64,000 nucleotides of DNA, from assembly GCA_963576735.1 (NCBI GenBank), contig OY755174.1, positions 7,192,001 through 7,256,000 on the forward strand, read 5' to 3'. The position numbers and the translations under genes were made by a program. Positions 1-11,355 of this stretch are shown here, in pieces; positions within the stretch are counted from its first letter, which is position 1, and each line of letters starts with the position of its first letter. The DNA comes from Bedellia somnulentella. Lineage: Eukaryota; Arthropoda; Insecta; Lepidoptera; Bedelliidae. The notes below the pieces were generated by a model, which searched no databases, had not been told where the DNA came from, and saw only the letters and a list, made by a program, of their open reading frames with translations.

Positions 1-436
1 CATATTGATATATTTGTGGTATGATACTAGATTGAATCCAGGGGATACTATTTCGAATTGCCTTTGATGAAATTAAAAAAAATGATTAATTTTAAAGCTA
101 AAATGTTGCTTATGATTTCTTGAACAAACGATTTTAATTTATAAATAAATTTCAGTAAATATTGTTATTAGTTAATGTTCTAGCCAGTTTCGTGATAGTA
201 AGGAGTTTACTAATTCCGTATTTCCTCGTGCTTACTTATTTGTTACTTGTATACTTTATTGATATTTTTTTTTTAATTAAACATAGAAACTAAAAAACAA
301 GTCCTGCAAAACTAAATTATATTTTGACTGTAAGAACAAGTTGTTTAGCTTAGCTCCTTCAAACCTCACTAGTTTAGAAGTGTGCTTTTAATTTCATCAG
401 GCGAACTATTAAATTAGTAAGGAAGACGTAGACTTA

Positions 437-560
437 CGCCCGATTTCTGAATTGAGTATTCCAGCTGAATACAGCATCGCATTGAAACCTTAACAACTGA
501 ATGAGACAAAACGATACTTAAGTTGTTCTCAGCTTGAATACTCAATTCAGAAATCGGGCT
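437..560. mobile_element. Palindromic PIF/Harbinger-like MITE, copy 1
   Basis: The left end CGCCCGATTTCTGAATTGAG is repeated inverted at the right end, whose last base is changed. The 3-bp sequence TTA flanks both sides (434-436 and 561-563). Two further copies lie at 41992-42129 and 57670-57805. This copy lacks about 20 bases of the left arm, so it folds less completely. A 3-bp T/A target duplication and short palindromic body fit non-autonomous PIF/Harbinger elements. The superfamily call is inference, because no transposase is present. Confidence 0.75.
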
Positions 561-719
561 TTATTCTTTCTTCTTAAAAGTGGTTTGTCCCTTCCTAACA
601 ACAACAATTCTGCACATCCGAAACACATAAACTACTTAACCCAATCGTCCCACCATAAAGAATAACTCCTCGTTAGCTCGTCTTCAAGCAGCATTACTTC
701 TCTTGTTTAATAATCGCGT

Positions 720-860
720 TAAAAATAAATCAATTCGCTTGTGAGGCGCGCATCTTGTCGCGTGTCGTGCGAGTGTAAATTATGACGTCACATTTGTCTT
801 GCGCCGGCGCCGACCGCTAACGAGATAGACGCCCGCGCATTTCACTGTACACTGTACACC
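720..860. promoter_or_regulatory. GC-rich block with a CRE palindrome (possible promoter or enhancer)
   Basis: A sharp rise in GC and CpG content in otherwise AT-rich DNA. It contains the perfect CRE palindrome TGACGTCA at 783-790, a GCGCCGGCGCC palindrome and repeated GCGCG motifs, followed by CTGTACACTGTACA. No open frame with recognisable homology overlaps it. A promoter or enhancer of a gene outside the window is plausible, but nothing shows transcription. Confidence 0.3.
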
Positions 861-1011
861 ACCCACTGGGGATAAATTTGCATTGGCTGAGGGTGATTTT
901 GTACGTGCAACGGATTAAAATAAACTTTTCAAGGTTTTATTTACAACGGATATGCTGGTTGTGTTGATTGGTCTCTTCGCATGTTTTTAAATATAGAAAT
1001 ATACCATTTAC

Positions 1012-1206
1012 GATGTTGCCGTGAAGTGCCGGCTTACAATGTCACTACCCCTTTCTACCCACGGGTGTCTTAAGAGGTTACTAAGGGCATGGGGCTTTTT
1101 TAATTGGTTTTGGGCGATGCGGTTGGAGATCCATCACCAACGATACTTTATTTCTACCATCTTGTCGCCAATCAATCAACTTCCAAATGTGGCTGAGGAG
1201 TGTAGG
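1012..1206 (+). mobile_element. Unit B copy (short tailed retroelement), 3'-truncated
   Basis: The copy starts at the family start GCCGTG and follows the family order: TGCCGGCTTA, the TAAGAGG-like segment, GGGCGATGCGGTTGGAGA, CCATCACCAAC, and AACTTCCAAATGTGGCTGAGGAG. It then loses similarity before the usual end (ATAGCCGTGAGTATATG plus TATG repeats). The open frame across it at 1021-1296 is a by-product of the repeat and not a gene. Confidence 0.6.
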
Positions 1207-1532
1207 CATCTACTAATAAAAATACACCAAAACATGCTTAAAAAATATATTTTTGCAACTCCTATTAAACAAGATCTTTTTAAAAATATTACATGATTTA
1301 AATTGTACTGAAAATTGTTTTGTGGCCAAAATTCGACCATGATAATTTCAGTAAAACTATTTACAGATAACATTAAAGACGAATTGTATTAATCTATTCT
1401 CAATTAAACATTAAACCACAGACTTACAACCAATAAAAGTAAATATAAAAGAGGCGAGTAAGTTTTTCTTTTTATATCTTTCTTAAAAGTATGTCATGTG
1501 TGTCAAGTCAAATACATTTTACATCATACATA

Positions 1533-1927
1533 TGTCGTGGCCATATCGTAGATTTGAACACATCGTGAAATGATCGATCATTTCATGAAATAGTCACATT
1601 TCATGATGTGGCCAACTTAATTTGACCAGATCATAAAATCGTCAACGTTTCACGATTTTATCATCCACGCTTGGCCAGATCGTAGAATAGGGCGACCTGT
1701 GAAATTCGATCCAAACTCTACGGTTTTTTAACATATTGCTCAGTTTTATCGTAATTTGCAAAGTACTCGAGAACCTTTTCGTCGAAATCTCTTTTGTAAT
1801 CACTTTCTTCTTCGCTTAATAGCGAATTAATAACTTTTTTACTGCGAGAAATAACACTTTTGGCAGCGGCCGCCATCTTCACATATTAATTTCATGATGT
1901 GTTCAAATTTACGATATGGCCACGACA
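1533..1927. mobile_element. 395-bp TIR element with 8-bp target duplication
   Basis: The ends are inverted copies of about 38 bp: TGTCGTGGCCATATCGTA, then a segment containing TTTGAACACATC, with two or three differences between arms. The 8-bp direct repeat CATACATA flanks the element at 1525-1532 and 1928-1935. Internal copies of GTGGCC and TTGGCCAGATCGTA resemble the ends and may be subterminal binding sites. An 8-bp duplication fits hAT or P superfamilies. The TIR is not a typical hAT end, so the superfamily is left open. It carries the small ORF at 1718-1876. Confidence 0.72.
1718..1876 (-). CDS. 52-codon ORF inside the TIR element, function unknown
   Basis: The ATG is followed by 52 codons and a TAG. 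The protein begins MAAAAKSVISRSKKV, is rich in charged residues, and has an acidic stretch SEEESDYKRDFDEK. The ATG sits in a GC-rich GCGGCCGC context unlike the rest of the element. It could be a captured first exon of a host gene, a remnant of the N-terminus of a transposase, or chance. I recognise no family. Confidence 0.35.
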   Translation of the reverse strand: MAAAAKSVISRSKKVINSLLSEEESDYKRDFDEKVLEYFANYDKTEQYVKKP

Positions 1928-1935
1928 CATACATA

Positions 1936-2105
1936 AACTCACGCCATTAATTCCCATTGGGGTAGGCAGAGACTATCGATCGCCACTTCGTACGATCCTG
2001 ACAAACCTCTCTAGCTTCGTTTACATCCATCAATCTTTTCATACATGCTCTTTTATTCTTCATACTTTGGACGCCAGCCTTTTTGAGCACACTCTCATTT
2101 TACAT
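1936..2105 (-). mobile_element. LINE 3'-end fragment (shared with 33860-34088)
   Basis: Read on the minus strand, this matches the plus-strand block at 33860-34088: a stretch encoding the end of a frame (GVRSMKN-, ARE-like residues), then GACGATCGATAGTCTCTGCC, CCCCAATGGGAAT and GGCGTGAG. The frame is broken here. Two copies with a shared 3' end point to an old non-LTR retrotransposon. I cannot name the clade. Confidence 0.5.
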
Positions 2106-3835
2106 AATGTGCGTAATGTATTTTTTATTCATTAAATATACTTTAAATGCATGTAAAAAGGTTCATACACTTTTTCTGTATTTAAACTACGAGTGTGCAA
2201 AATTGTATAGTCAACGTCAACGCAATTTTTTAAGGAATAATTCCAAAACTTTCACTAACGTTAATATAATGATAGTATAGTTGTACACTGTACAGCTAAA
2301 TGGGGAAGCGGAAAATAAAACAAATCTACGGAGAACAAGCTTTGATTTACAACGTTCTGAATCATCGAAGACTTAAAGTAATGAAGTGCAGAACTTATAT
2401 CGTAAGACACTCTATAAAATATATCATTTTATTAATGTACTATTAACTACAACTGGCACAAGTAAGTGTAAACTTCAATTTTCTCCAGACATGTACTATC
2501 GCGTGCTACAATGCCATGCAAAAATAGTTGATTTACTAACACTTGTGTGCATGACTGTAATAAAAGTTTAAACATACCAAGACTACAATAAATATTAGGA
2601 AGTGATAATTGATTTATTGTACCATTATATTGATTTTAGAATACACACTTTTTAGAAATTATGTTTATTAAAACAATTGACAGTTGAATATAAAAGTCTT
2701 CTCGATATTGATAAGTAATTCTGGTTATATTCTGCGCTCATCCAAAACGAAATAGTTAATTACTCGTATATTTAAATGAATCTAGGCACTATTTGCAGCA
2801 AAACTTATATAAAAAAATACCATATACAACACATATAGAATACAATAAAAAAAATCAGGTATAAAACACAAAATATAAAAGTTGAATACAACTCATCCAC
2901 ATTTTTTTTAAATCTGTGTTATAATAAAAAGTAAAAAAGTACTTGCTCGTCGTCTAGATGGCTGAGCTGTGTAGTATTGTCTCAACATGATAAATTACAT
3001 TGGCAGTCCTGCACTTCTGTCTTTACCTTTATTAACCGAATTAGGAAAGTGATTGTTCACAATGAACAAATTATAAGGTCTACTGACTGGGAAGAAGAAA
3101 AGTTATTAATTGTGACAGATTAGGAGCTATAGTTCTATTTTCATACAGCTGAATGAAACAAGCACTTATTCAGCACTTTCTGCGGTTTAATTTGGCCAGA
3201 GAATAGTGAATATAATCTCACAATGTTTATAATCCTATAAAAGGTTATAAGAGGGGTAGGTTTCCCCAATATCATACAAGGTTTCAATTGGCGACAAATA
3301 AGCTGCCTACCATATTGTGAATCAATGGTTTATACCTAAGGGATAACCGAGATAACATTAAAAAGGGTTTGGTTCTGCTAATATTTGACCTTTATTAACG
3401 AATCTAAAAAAAAAGCATCAAAATAGTGTACATATTCGTTGAAATTATGCTTCAACTAAACTACCTATATATAGTGAGTGCGATCAAAGTTATAGACGAA
3501 ACAGTGTGTAATAAATTAAGTGAATCATGTATTTTAGAACACATTTGACTTACACTTCCTGGCGCTATTTCCGAAAAACCACACAGCGCATATTCGCTTG
3601 ATAGAGTGAGCAGCAGTGTCCCCAAGTCAGTCGCGTGACAGATTACAAACTGGTAGTCACGAACGCTCATTTTCGACTCAGCAAACTTTCCGGTGCCACT
3701 TAATTAACTATTTTGTAAACACTTTGCTTTAAACACGAAACTACTAAGCCTCCCTTCTCTAACTATCGAAACTCGATCGAGCTTTAAATTAATAATATCA
3801 GCTTAATATTCTTTATCTAGAAGACTTAACGTTCA
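2106..3835. other. AT-rich stretch with no recognised feature
   Basis: Only short random frames occur. A vague SINE-like patch lies near 2940-3010 (CTCGTCGTCTAGATGGCTGAG) but lacks paired A and B boxes. I see no exon, RNA gene or clear repeat. Confidence 0.5.
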
Positions 3836-4125
3836 CGTCGTAAATTCCGAAGGCGTAACATATGTAGGCCTATTAATACTTCTGAACAACACAAGTCTTT
3901 TTTGCCAGTCCATTGATGTCATGTCATATTGGACAGTCCTTTCATGATATAGACGGCAAGTCTGCCACTTTGTACGAGCATGTCTAAGTAGTAAAAATGC
4001 GCGATGTTGGATTCCTCACGATGTTTTCCTTTACCAGCTTGATAAATGAACCAAACAAATGCCTTCAAATATCACATTGGTGTAGGCCCGACTCAGAATT
4101 TGAACTCACTTCTTCTTTATAAGAA
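3836..4125 (-). mobile_element. Decayed SINE-A copy
   Basis: Two blocks match SINE-A on the minus strand. The left block, 3836-3898, holds the AATACTTCTGAACA segment and a degraded GGCGT end. The right block, 4000-4125, holds CCTCACGATGTTTTCC and TTGGTGTAGGCCCGACTCAG with a degenerate B box (GAATTTGAACTC). The middle is diverged or replaced. Confidence 0.5.
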
Positions 4126-4453
4126 GCAGTAATAACCATTATTTGGAGGAAATAATTTTTTGAATGAGTCAGTTCACCTATGACTTTTACTATATTTTGC
4201 TGTGACAACATTTTCGAGTTTCTTCAGTGAAAATCACAAAAAAATGTGTTTCTCGTTTAATCTGAGATTAATTTTCGTGACGGTACATGAGTAAGGTCTC
4301 ATTTAATTAATGACTAGCAAATAGGTAGTGCCCGTGCGCTTCGCTTGGCTCGTCTTGGCAGATACATCGGACAGTAATATCATTATTATTTTTTGATAAG
4401 TTAAACCTCTGCTATGCAGAATCTGAAAATATATATTTTATATCTGAAATGTC

Positions 4454-4688
4454 AGAACACACATACACATACTCACACCTAAAATCCCTATAAGGGGTAG
4501 CCAAAGCTTCAGAATACGAAAACTTTCAGCCACTATTGGAAGTTTAAGAAAAGATAAGGGTTGATGGTGTTGGGTCTCCAACCAAATAGCCCAACAATCA
4601 TATGAAAGTCCCAATACACTCAGTCGCCTCTTACGAACTTCCACGGGAAGAAATGGGGTAGTGCTATTCTAAGCTGCAACTACACATC
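4454..4688 (-). mobile_element. Unit B copy, diverged, nearly full length
   Basis: On minus the order is as in the family: TAGTTGCAGCTTAGAATAGC, CCCCATTTCTTCCCGTGG, GTAAGAGGCGACTGAG, a GGTTGGAGACCC-like segment, the GTGGCTGA-like segment, GGGATTTTAGGTGTGAGTATG and a short tail. It has many substitutions, so it is older than the copies at 4977 and 5376. Confidence 0.6.
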
Positions 4689-4976
4689 ATGTTGTAAGTT
4701 AAGTTGCAATAGTGGAAGTAAGAATATGTTGATTTATCAACGTTAACGGATTTAGTCCGGTAATGTTGTTTGTTTGTGTACTCCACCGATTTTAGAAAAA
4801 AAAACGTCAATGGAAACCTTCAAATATATCATTAGATATCATAAATATATAATAGATGATGCAACTTGTCATATGAGGTGACCAGCAATTGAAAACACCT
4901 GAGATACCTATTTGAATAGAACACTACCAGTTCGAAGTTGGGGCAGACGAATAGATAAAATAAAGAATGATTAAGA

Positions 4977-5221
4977 CATACATACATACATGCATATACT
5001 CACGGCTATATATCCCTAGAAAGGAGTAGCCAGAGCTAAGGAATTAGAAATTCCTCAGCCACTTTTGGAAGTTGTGTGGGGAATAGATGGTGAAATAAAG
5101 GTTCTTGGTGATGGGTCTCCAACCGCATCGCCCAAAAATCCCTTAAAAACTGTTAGTCGCCTTTTACGTACACCCACCGGAAGAAATGGGGTAGTGCTAG
5201 TCTAAACCGACACTACACCGC
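4977..5221 (-). mobile_element. Full-length unit B copy with 10-bp target duplication
   Basis: The perfect direct repeat ATGATTAAGA lies at 4967-4976 and 5222-5231. On minus the insertion begins exactly at GCGGTGTAGTGTCGG and ends with a short (TATG)n tail. The unit is therefore 245 bp with its own 5' boundary, not a randomly truncated LINE. I see no A or B box of RNA polymerase III. Confidence 0.75.
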
Positions 5222-5375
5222 ATGATTAAGAGTATATAAAATAAACAAACCTGTTAAAGTCAGAGTTGCAAGGCCAGAACTCAATAAAAAATGTTAATCT
5301 GTTTTAAAATAATATTATTGTTGTTTATATTTTAAATTAATAAAATAATGTATAGGTATAACATAATAATAATTT

Positions 5376-5627
5376 GCCGTGTAGTGTCGGCTTAGAATAA
5401 CACTACCCCATTTCTACCCGTGGGTGATCGTAAGAGGCGACTAAGGGTATAGGGGCTTTTTAAGTGATTTTTGGGCAATGTGGTTGGAGACCCATCACCA
5501 AAAACGTTTATTATTATCATCTTTTCCCCAATTAACTTCCAAAAGTGGCTGAGGAATTTATCATTCCAAAGCTCTGGCTACCCCATTAGGGGTTTACAGC
5601 CATGAGTATATGTATGTATGTATGTAA
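5376..5627 (+). mobile_element. Full-length unit B copy, inverted relative to its neighbour
   Basis: Starts at GCCGTGTAGTGTCGGCTTAG and ends ATAGCCATGAGTATATG followed by (TATG)n. With the minus copy at 4977-5221 it forms an inverted pair separated by about 155 bp, so a read-through transcript would fold. The target duplication is not clear. Confidence 0.72.
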
Positions 5628-6319
5628 TAAATACATCACACAAGAGTATATAACAATAACTTCTACGTAAAATGCTGAATTGATTAAATGTCAGATCAAT
5701 AGGGATTTGTCACTTATATTAATCATCCCAGTAAGAACCTGATTAGTATAACTTCGAAGAGCAGGATGTAAAAAATTAATCTAAATTTAATTGCCTTAAA
5801 GAAGCTTTGCTTGAATGAGACCTAATAAATATACATATACATTTTTGGCAAATAATAAATTCACTGAAAGATTACTGTGATAGATTTATTTAATGGAACA
5901 GTAAAAGCTAATTAGGGATGCGTCGTCACGTGCGACGAACGCTAACGTCAGTACGGAACCCTCATTACAGCGAATGTGGCGGCAGAATGGTTATTGCTTA
6001 CTGCCCCACTTCGCTACTTCTAATAATGACCGACATATCACGTGACAGTTGTCCCAACTTCGATATTATTGAAAAAGGGGATGTGTGTGTTTGGTTGTGT
6101 GCGTGATCTAACATCGAATGTGATGCGAAAATAAGTACACCTACATAACTAACTACGTTTAGCTATGTTCTGTATAAAGTATGGTGGAAATATATAATAT
6201 AATTTATCCTTTATTTATTAGTAAGGTGAAAATATATTACCAAAAAAAAAGAATTAAAAACTAGCCTGTAAAACCCTTTTTTGATGCGTTCATCGTTTAC
6301 AAAAAAGGATGAGGTTTTT
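5628..6319. other. Unassigned stretch with a GC-richer block at about 5918-6070
   Basis: The block at 5918-6070 is richer in CpG than its surroundings and holds a 62-codon frame on plus. It has CACGTG twice (about 5927 and 6040). No homology is recognised and no splice-bounded exon stands out. It may be a regulatory patch or a decayed repeat. Confidence 0.25.
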
Positions 6320-6700
6320 GAGGATGAGGATGAGACATGATAGTCCAGTGGGTAGAACACCCGCCCGAAAACAGAAGGGCGTGAGTTCCAATCCTGGGTC
6401 GGGCCTACACCAATTTGTCTTTTCTAAAGTCATATGTGTGGTTAATTTATCATGGTTGTTAATGGTGAGGGAAAACATCGTGAGGAAACCCACATGGCTG
6501 AGTTGTACTTAGTCATGTGACAGTGTATTCGAACAAAACGGCGATAGGCCTGCCCCCTATCACGTGAGTACACTGTCTAAGCAAAACGTGGGTACCTTCT
6601 CTGGACACTAGATGGCGCTGCCATGTGAGTTCAAGAGTATTGGTACCTCTGCCAACCCTTTCGGGGATAAAACGGCGTGAGCGTTTATGTTTATGTTTAT
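6320..6700 (+). mobile_element. SINE-A, tRNA-derived SINE with target duplication
   Basis: The tRNA-like head has an A box (ATAGTCCAGTGGGTAGAAC) and a B box (GAGTTCCAATCC). The body includes CACATGGCTGAGTTGTACTT, CGGCGATAGGCCTGCCCC and CACTAGATGGCGCTGCC. The end is GGCGTGAGCG followed by repeats of TTTATG. GATGAGGTTTTT flanks it at 6308-6319 and 6701-6712. About 18 extra bases (GAGGATGAGGATGAG...) precede the usual start. Overlapping frames on both strands are not genes. Confidence 0.8.
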
Positions 6701-6712
6701 GATGAGGTTTTT

Positions 6713-8856
6713 CAGCCCAGACCAGAACTAAGCTACAAGATTATTGACGATATTTTTACAGCCGACCATAGCCAGTGATCATTTATAAAATATTGAAGGA
6801 CTTGGTATTCTACACGGAACCTTTGGTACGACCTCGTAACCAGCCTATCAAGCCTCAGATTTTTATTTAAATTAAATTCCACTGGATTTCGGTTTTTATC
6901 TTCTTAGCATACTCAGTGAGGAACGAGAATAAGCCAGCATGCAGCATCATGCTAAAATAAAATTATTGTAATGGTAGCACAACACATAAAAGCTAAAGAA
7001 TGCATATTGACTACCCAGATAAATATACCATATGTATACTTACACATTATATTTCATTAGAGTATTTCATCATCACCATCAGCCAACATGTAAACTGCTA
7101 CTGAGACCGGCTTTCCCAAATACTTAAATCAAACAAGCAAAAGTATTTAAACAACTCCATAGTCACTAAAAATACCTTATTGTAGTACGCATACAATAAC
7201 AATTCTAATTCGAAATACAACTAAATCTCAATAACTATACAAATTTAATCTACAAATATCGAAACGAACACTGTGTTTAATCCGCCCTCCAAATTTAGCC
7301 CCCGAAGTTTGCCAAGTAAAGTATGTCATCAGAAATGGGTGTCATATTAATCCCCCGGTGTTTCATTGTAGGCCAGGGCTGCCACCTTATTATCGAGTGT
7401 CGATACAGGGCGTGCCACGTTTGACATTCTAATGATTATATAGGATTCCGAGGGGACAGATTGTAAAGAAAATTACGAGAAATCGATTTGTCAATAAAAG
7501 TTATCGGGGTTTTAGGAATTGCAAGAAGTGAATGAACATTTTGTGAACATGTTAAATGTATATTACTTACTATTGCAACTGCAGGAACTTGGAACACCAG
7601 GTTAATGTGACGTAATTGTTGGATGAACTATTAGTGCTTTTGCAGCTTCTTTGAGGACTACGTGAAATCAACATTATTAAATTAAATCATTTATTTTCAT
7701 AGTTGAATTACAAGGGTCAAGAAACTACAAAAATAAAAAAACAAAATCACTAGCAATAATCAAAGTTAACAAGTAACTTTGAATGATGGATTCAACAAAA
7801 GAAAAACAAAAGATTTTTCCCCTACCCAATAAATTTACAACACTACAAAAGACCAATTAGATTTTTCCAATGTTTCCATTTTGTTACATCGAGATATTCC
7901 AAGCACCGCCTAGCTAGTAGTGAGTCATCGGACCATACTGCCCCTGTAGTTGATGGGTGAAAACCCTAGCAAATTAGAGGGCGCTAAAATTGACCATTCA
8001 CTTGATTATCCTATTTTCGTGAGATTGTTGCATGGAACTTTAGTACTAGATTTATATAAAGAGTTAGTCTTGTGATAGTAGTCATTGAAAAATCCACCGA
8101 AAATTTAGATTCAGATTCAGAGCAAGAATAACTAATTTACGAGCAAGTATAATACAATTCAGATTAGTCAATTTTTGATTCTACATGGAAAATATATATA
8201 TATTATAATGGTAAAAAATATAACGGATTAAATGAGATAAGGATTAGTTATCTGGCCTGCAAATATCAATCAAACCCTATCTTAACCCTAACGTACTTCT
8301 AACATTGATATTTTTCTTAAGACTCAACCTAAGATTTACAAACTTACTATGTATAACATAATTCGCAATAGAAACAAGATATCGAAAAAAAAAATATGTC
8401 CTACGTTACGAAACAGACACTTTGAGAGCTGTTTTGATATTTTCTCGTGGATCTGGCAATATTTTTAGAATTTTTGTATCGACGATATATTACACTAAGA
8501 GATCAGGCCTACGAACTAGTTATTCATAATTTGTAGGACCATACGCACTTGACAAAATAAATAATTTAAAAATAATGATTATAAGCTTTTATTCACATGA
8601 CTCAGTTACTATACTTTTTTTGCGATATGAACAAATAGTATGAATCCCTTACACAGCCGTTTTACCCACCTTCAGAATGTTCTCATTATTTGATAGTTGA
8701 GACGTGAGGTCGCAACTCGTGATGTAACAATGTCCTTCTCTAAATAAATAGGGGACTGTAACGACTTCACACTTCATTCAAAGTAATCATACTGCAAAAA
8801 AATATAATTTGGAAAACGACCACAGTGCATTTATTGAAAAGGGAGGCACCCAAACT
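6713..8856. other. Long stretch without recognised genes or repeats
   Basis: Slightly GC-richer patches occur at 7260-7440 and 7890-7995 but show no long frame with splice signals. The rest is AT-rich with random short frames. Confidence 0.45.
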
Positions 8857-8868
8857 TAGAATAATAAA

Positions 8869-9121
8869 CATACATACATATACTCACGGCTATAGATCCC
8901 CAGAAGGGGTAGCCAGAGCCAAGAAATTAAAAATTCCTCAGCCACTTTTGGAAATTTTAGTGGGGAAAAGAAGGTAATATAAAGGTTGTTGGTGATGGGT
9001 CTCCAACAGCATCGCCCAAAACTTCTTTAAAAGACCCAATACCGTTAGTCGCCTCTTACGTACACCCACCGGAAGGAATGGGGTAGTGCTATCTAAGCCG
9101 ACACTACACGGCATAGATAAA
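8869..9121 (-). mobile_element. Full-length unit B copy with 12-bp target duplication
   Basis: TAGAATAATAAA lies at 8857-8868 and 9122-9133, perfect over 12 bp. On minus the family start GCCGTGTAGTGTCGG is preceded by nine extra A/T-rich bases, possibly untemplated. The 3' end carries (TATG)n. The 93-codon minus frame at 8938-9219 is a translation of the repeat. Confidence 0.78.
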
Positions 9122-9548
9122 TAGAATAATAAAACGGTAGGTAAAAGATTAGGAATAGAGTTGCACAGTTGGGAATAATTATCTTGATTTTCATCTTTCA
9201 GACTATCAAAGGAAGACACGTCGTTAGCAACTTTCGGTTTTTTAATTAATGTATATAAAATTCTCGGTTATAAATCTCAAAATAGGACTGAGGAAAAGAT
9301 TGTGAAATAAAGAATTGTGATAAAATAAAGATCTCCAGACGCATGTTCACATTGTTAAAATTATATCGTAACTAAATAATATTTGTAATTTTTTACGTAT
9401 TTAGTCTGCAATATTCTGTATTTTTTCATTAGTTCTTGTAATATATTTTTTTTGTGTACGACTATTGTCTATTTGTTTCTTTGTATTCATCAATCTCTTT
9501 ACCTATGTAGACAATAAAAGACATTTGTATCCCTGTCTGTGTGTAATT

Positions 9549-9632
9549 TATCATGTGAACCAAACAGAACGTGGGTACATTGACGATGTTCAAAAGTAAT
9601 AGTACACCTGCCCCCCTTCGGCGATAAGGCTT
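9549..9632 (+). mobile_element. SINE-A body fragment
   Basis: Matches the 3' half of SINE-A: TTTATCATGTGA, ACGTGGGTAC, GATGTTCAAAAGTA, then CCCCTTCGGCGATAAGG. The tRNA head and tail are missing. Confidence 0.5.
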
Positions 9633-9767
9633 GTTCTCCATTTTTTTGCTGAAGAAAGTTACAAATATTCCGCTAAATATTTTATTTTCCTTCGCATCGA
9701 CTTCGTATACATATCTCTTAATTAAGGTAGTTGGTTTTAGAATAAAGACAGTGAATAAGCATACAAC

Positions 9768-10087
9768 CGTGATAGCCCAGTGGGTAGTCGGGCCTACACC
9801 AATTTATCTTTTCTAAAGACATATGTGTGGTTAATTTATCATGGTTGTTAACGGTGAGGGAAAACATCGTGAGGAAACCCACATGGCTGAGTTGTACTTA
9901 GTCATGTGACAGTGTATTCGTACAAAACGGCGATAGGCCTGCCCCCTATCACGTGAGTACACTGTCCATGCAAAACGTGGGTACTCTGAACACCAGGTGA
10001 CAAAGTCACGTGATGTTCAGAAGTATTAGTACCTCTGCCAACCCCTTCGCGGATATTCGGCGTGAACGTTTATGTTATGTTATGTTA
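9768..10087 (+). mobile_element. SINE-A with 16-bp target duplication and loss of its B box
   Basis: TGAATAAGCATACAAC is perfectly repeated at 9752-9767 and 10088-10103. The head keeps the A box (GATAGCCCAGTGGGTAG), but the sequence jumps straight to TCGGGCCTACACC, so the segment with the B box is missing. The deletion ends share GGGT. The tail is (TTATG)n. The perfect duplication shows a recent insertion. The deletion may have been present before insertion or arisen after. Confidence 0.85.
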
Positions 10088-10866
10088 TGAATAAGCATAC
10101 AACAAACAGGTGTACTTTGTTTTGAATTCTTCTTACGCTGCTCACAGTATTTAACTTGTATAACTTATTATTATTCAGCGATGAACCTGGGAGGTATTTC
10201 TTCTGTCACATATTTCTCCCACGGTTTTAATATCAACTTTGAATGTAATCTGATATTTATTATAAGATTATGGCGAAGTTATCCCAGAAATTCAGTAACA
10301 CTCTTTACATTATGAATCTCACATATTAGTGCAGTTAAAATCTTGGATGAAACAAAACCATTATATTACATATTTCATTGTAAAATTTTGATTCTTTTCC
10401 GCGACAATAAGATTTTTATGGTTATTAGATAGATTTGAGGATCCCTTTTTGGGAGGGTGATGGAAAACCGATCACTGACGATATATTCCAAAAACTATTC
10501 CATTACCATTACATTTTAAAGGCACGAGTATGAGTATCTGTAGCGTTTATAGTTATTTACTTCCGGATACCCTTTTAAGGTTATATGTGTTGATGGGTAT
10601 GTATTACGTTCAACGAAATATGAAATTAAATTATCATGTCATCTAATATCATCCAAAATGGCTGTGTAAGCCGTGTATAAGCTGTGAAAATTCTTAAATC
10701 TTTATGTGAAATTGTCAGAAAATTGCAGAACTGTCGATTAACTCTGTCTGCAACTCAATAACGAAGTCTCTATCCGTGATATCCGCAGACGTAGTGTGGC
10801 TCAAGTCAGAAGAAAATATACACAATGATCGAAATTCGACCATAATTTTAGTTATATATATATATA

Positions 10867-11030
10867 TAGGCTTAGAATAGCACAGACCCATTCCTTCTCG
10901 CGGGTGTTAGACAGTATGTAAGTAAGTATGGCTGTGTACCAAAATTATGCTAAAGGTGGCACAGAAATCTCTTATGCTGAAGCACTAGCTATTTTTTCTA
11001 AATATTTATAGCCGTGAGTATGTACAGTAT
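10867..11030 (+). mobile_element. Degenerate unit B copy
   Basis: Recognisable pieces are TAGGCTTAGAATAGCAC, CCCATTCC, CGCGGGTGT and, at the end, TATTTATAGCCGTGAGTATG. The middle is deleted or replaced. A short (TA)n run precedes it. Confidence 0.45.
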
Positions 11031-11355
11031 GCAAAAAATGATTAATATTTTAGAAAAAATGACAGCGGTTTATTTAAATGTAAATAATTATAGATGGTTT
11101 TGACAGGTTCATCTAAGTGGCGATTGATAGTGAATGCTTACCCCAATAGGATCTTACAACCCTGGCAAATGAACCAAGCAACTACTAATGGAAAGACACG
11201 AATAATAAAAAAATCTAAGTGCGAAGTAAACGATTCGATAAAACTCGGCATACCGAATCGATTCTCAAAACTACAGCTTTTCCACTAAACTACTGACTAA
11301 CGTGTTACAACAAAACCAGAAAATAATATATTATTCGCTCGACGCAACTCAACGA

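Noticed and set aside
6309..6512. Plus ORF with RTPARKQKGVSSNPGSGLHQ
   Set aside because: It is the SINE-A tRNA head read as protein. The same peptide recurs at 40237-40482 in another copy.
8938..9219. 93-codon minus ORF with KRRLTVLGLLKKFWAM
   Set aside because: It is unit B in translation. Similar peptides appear at 4438-4644 and 1021-1296.
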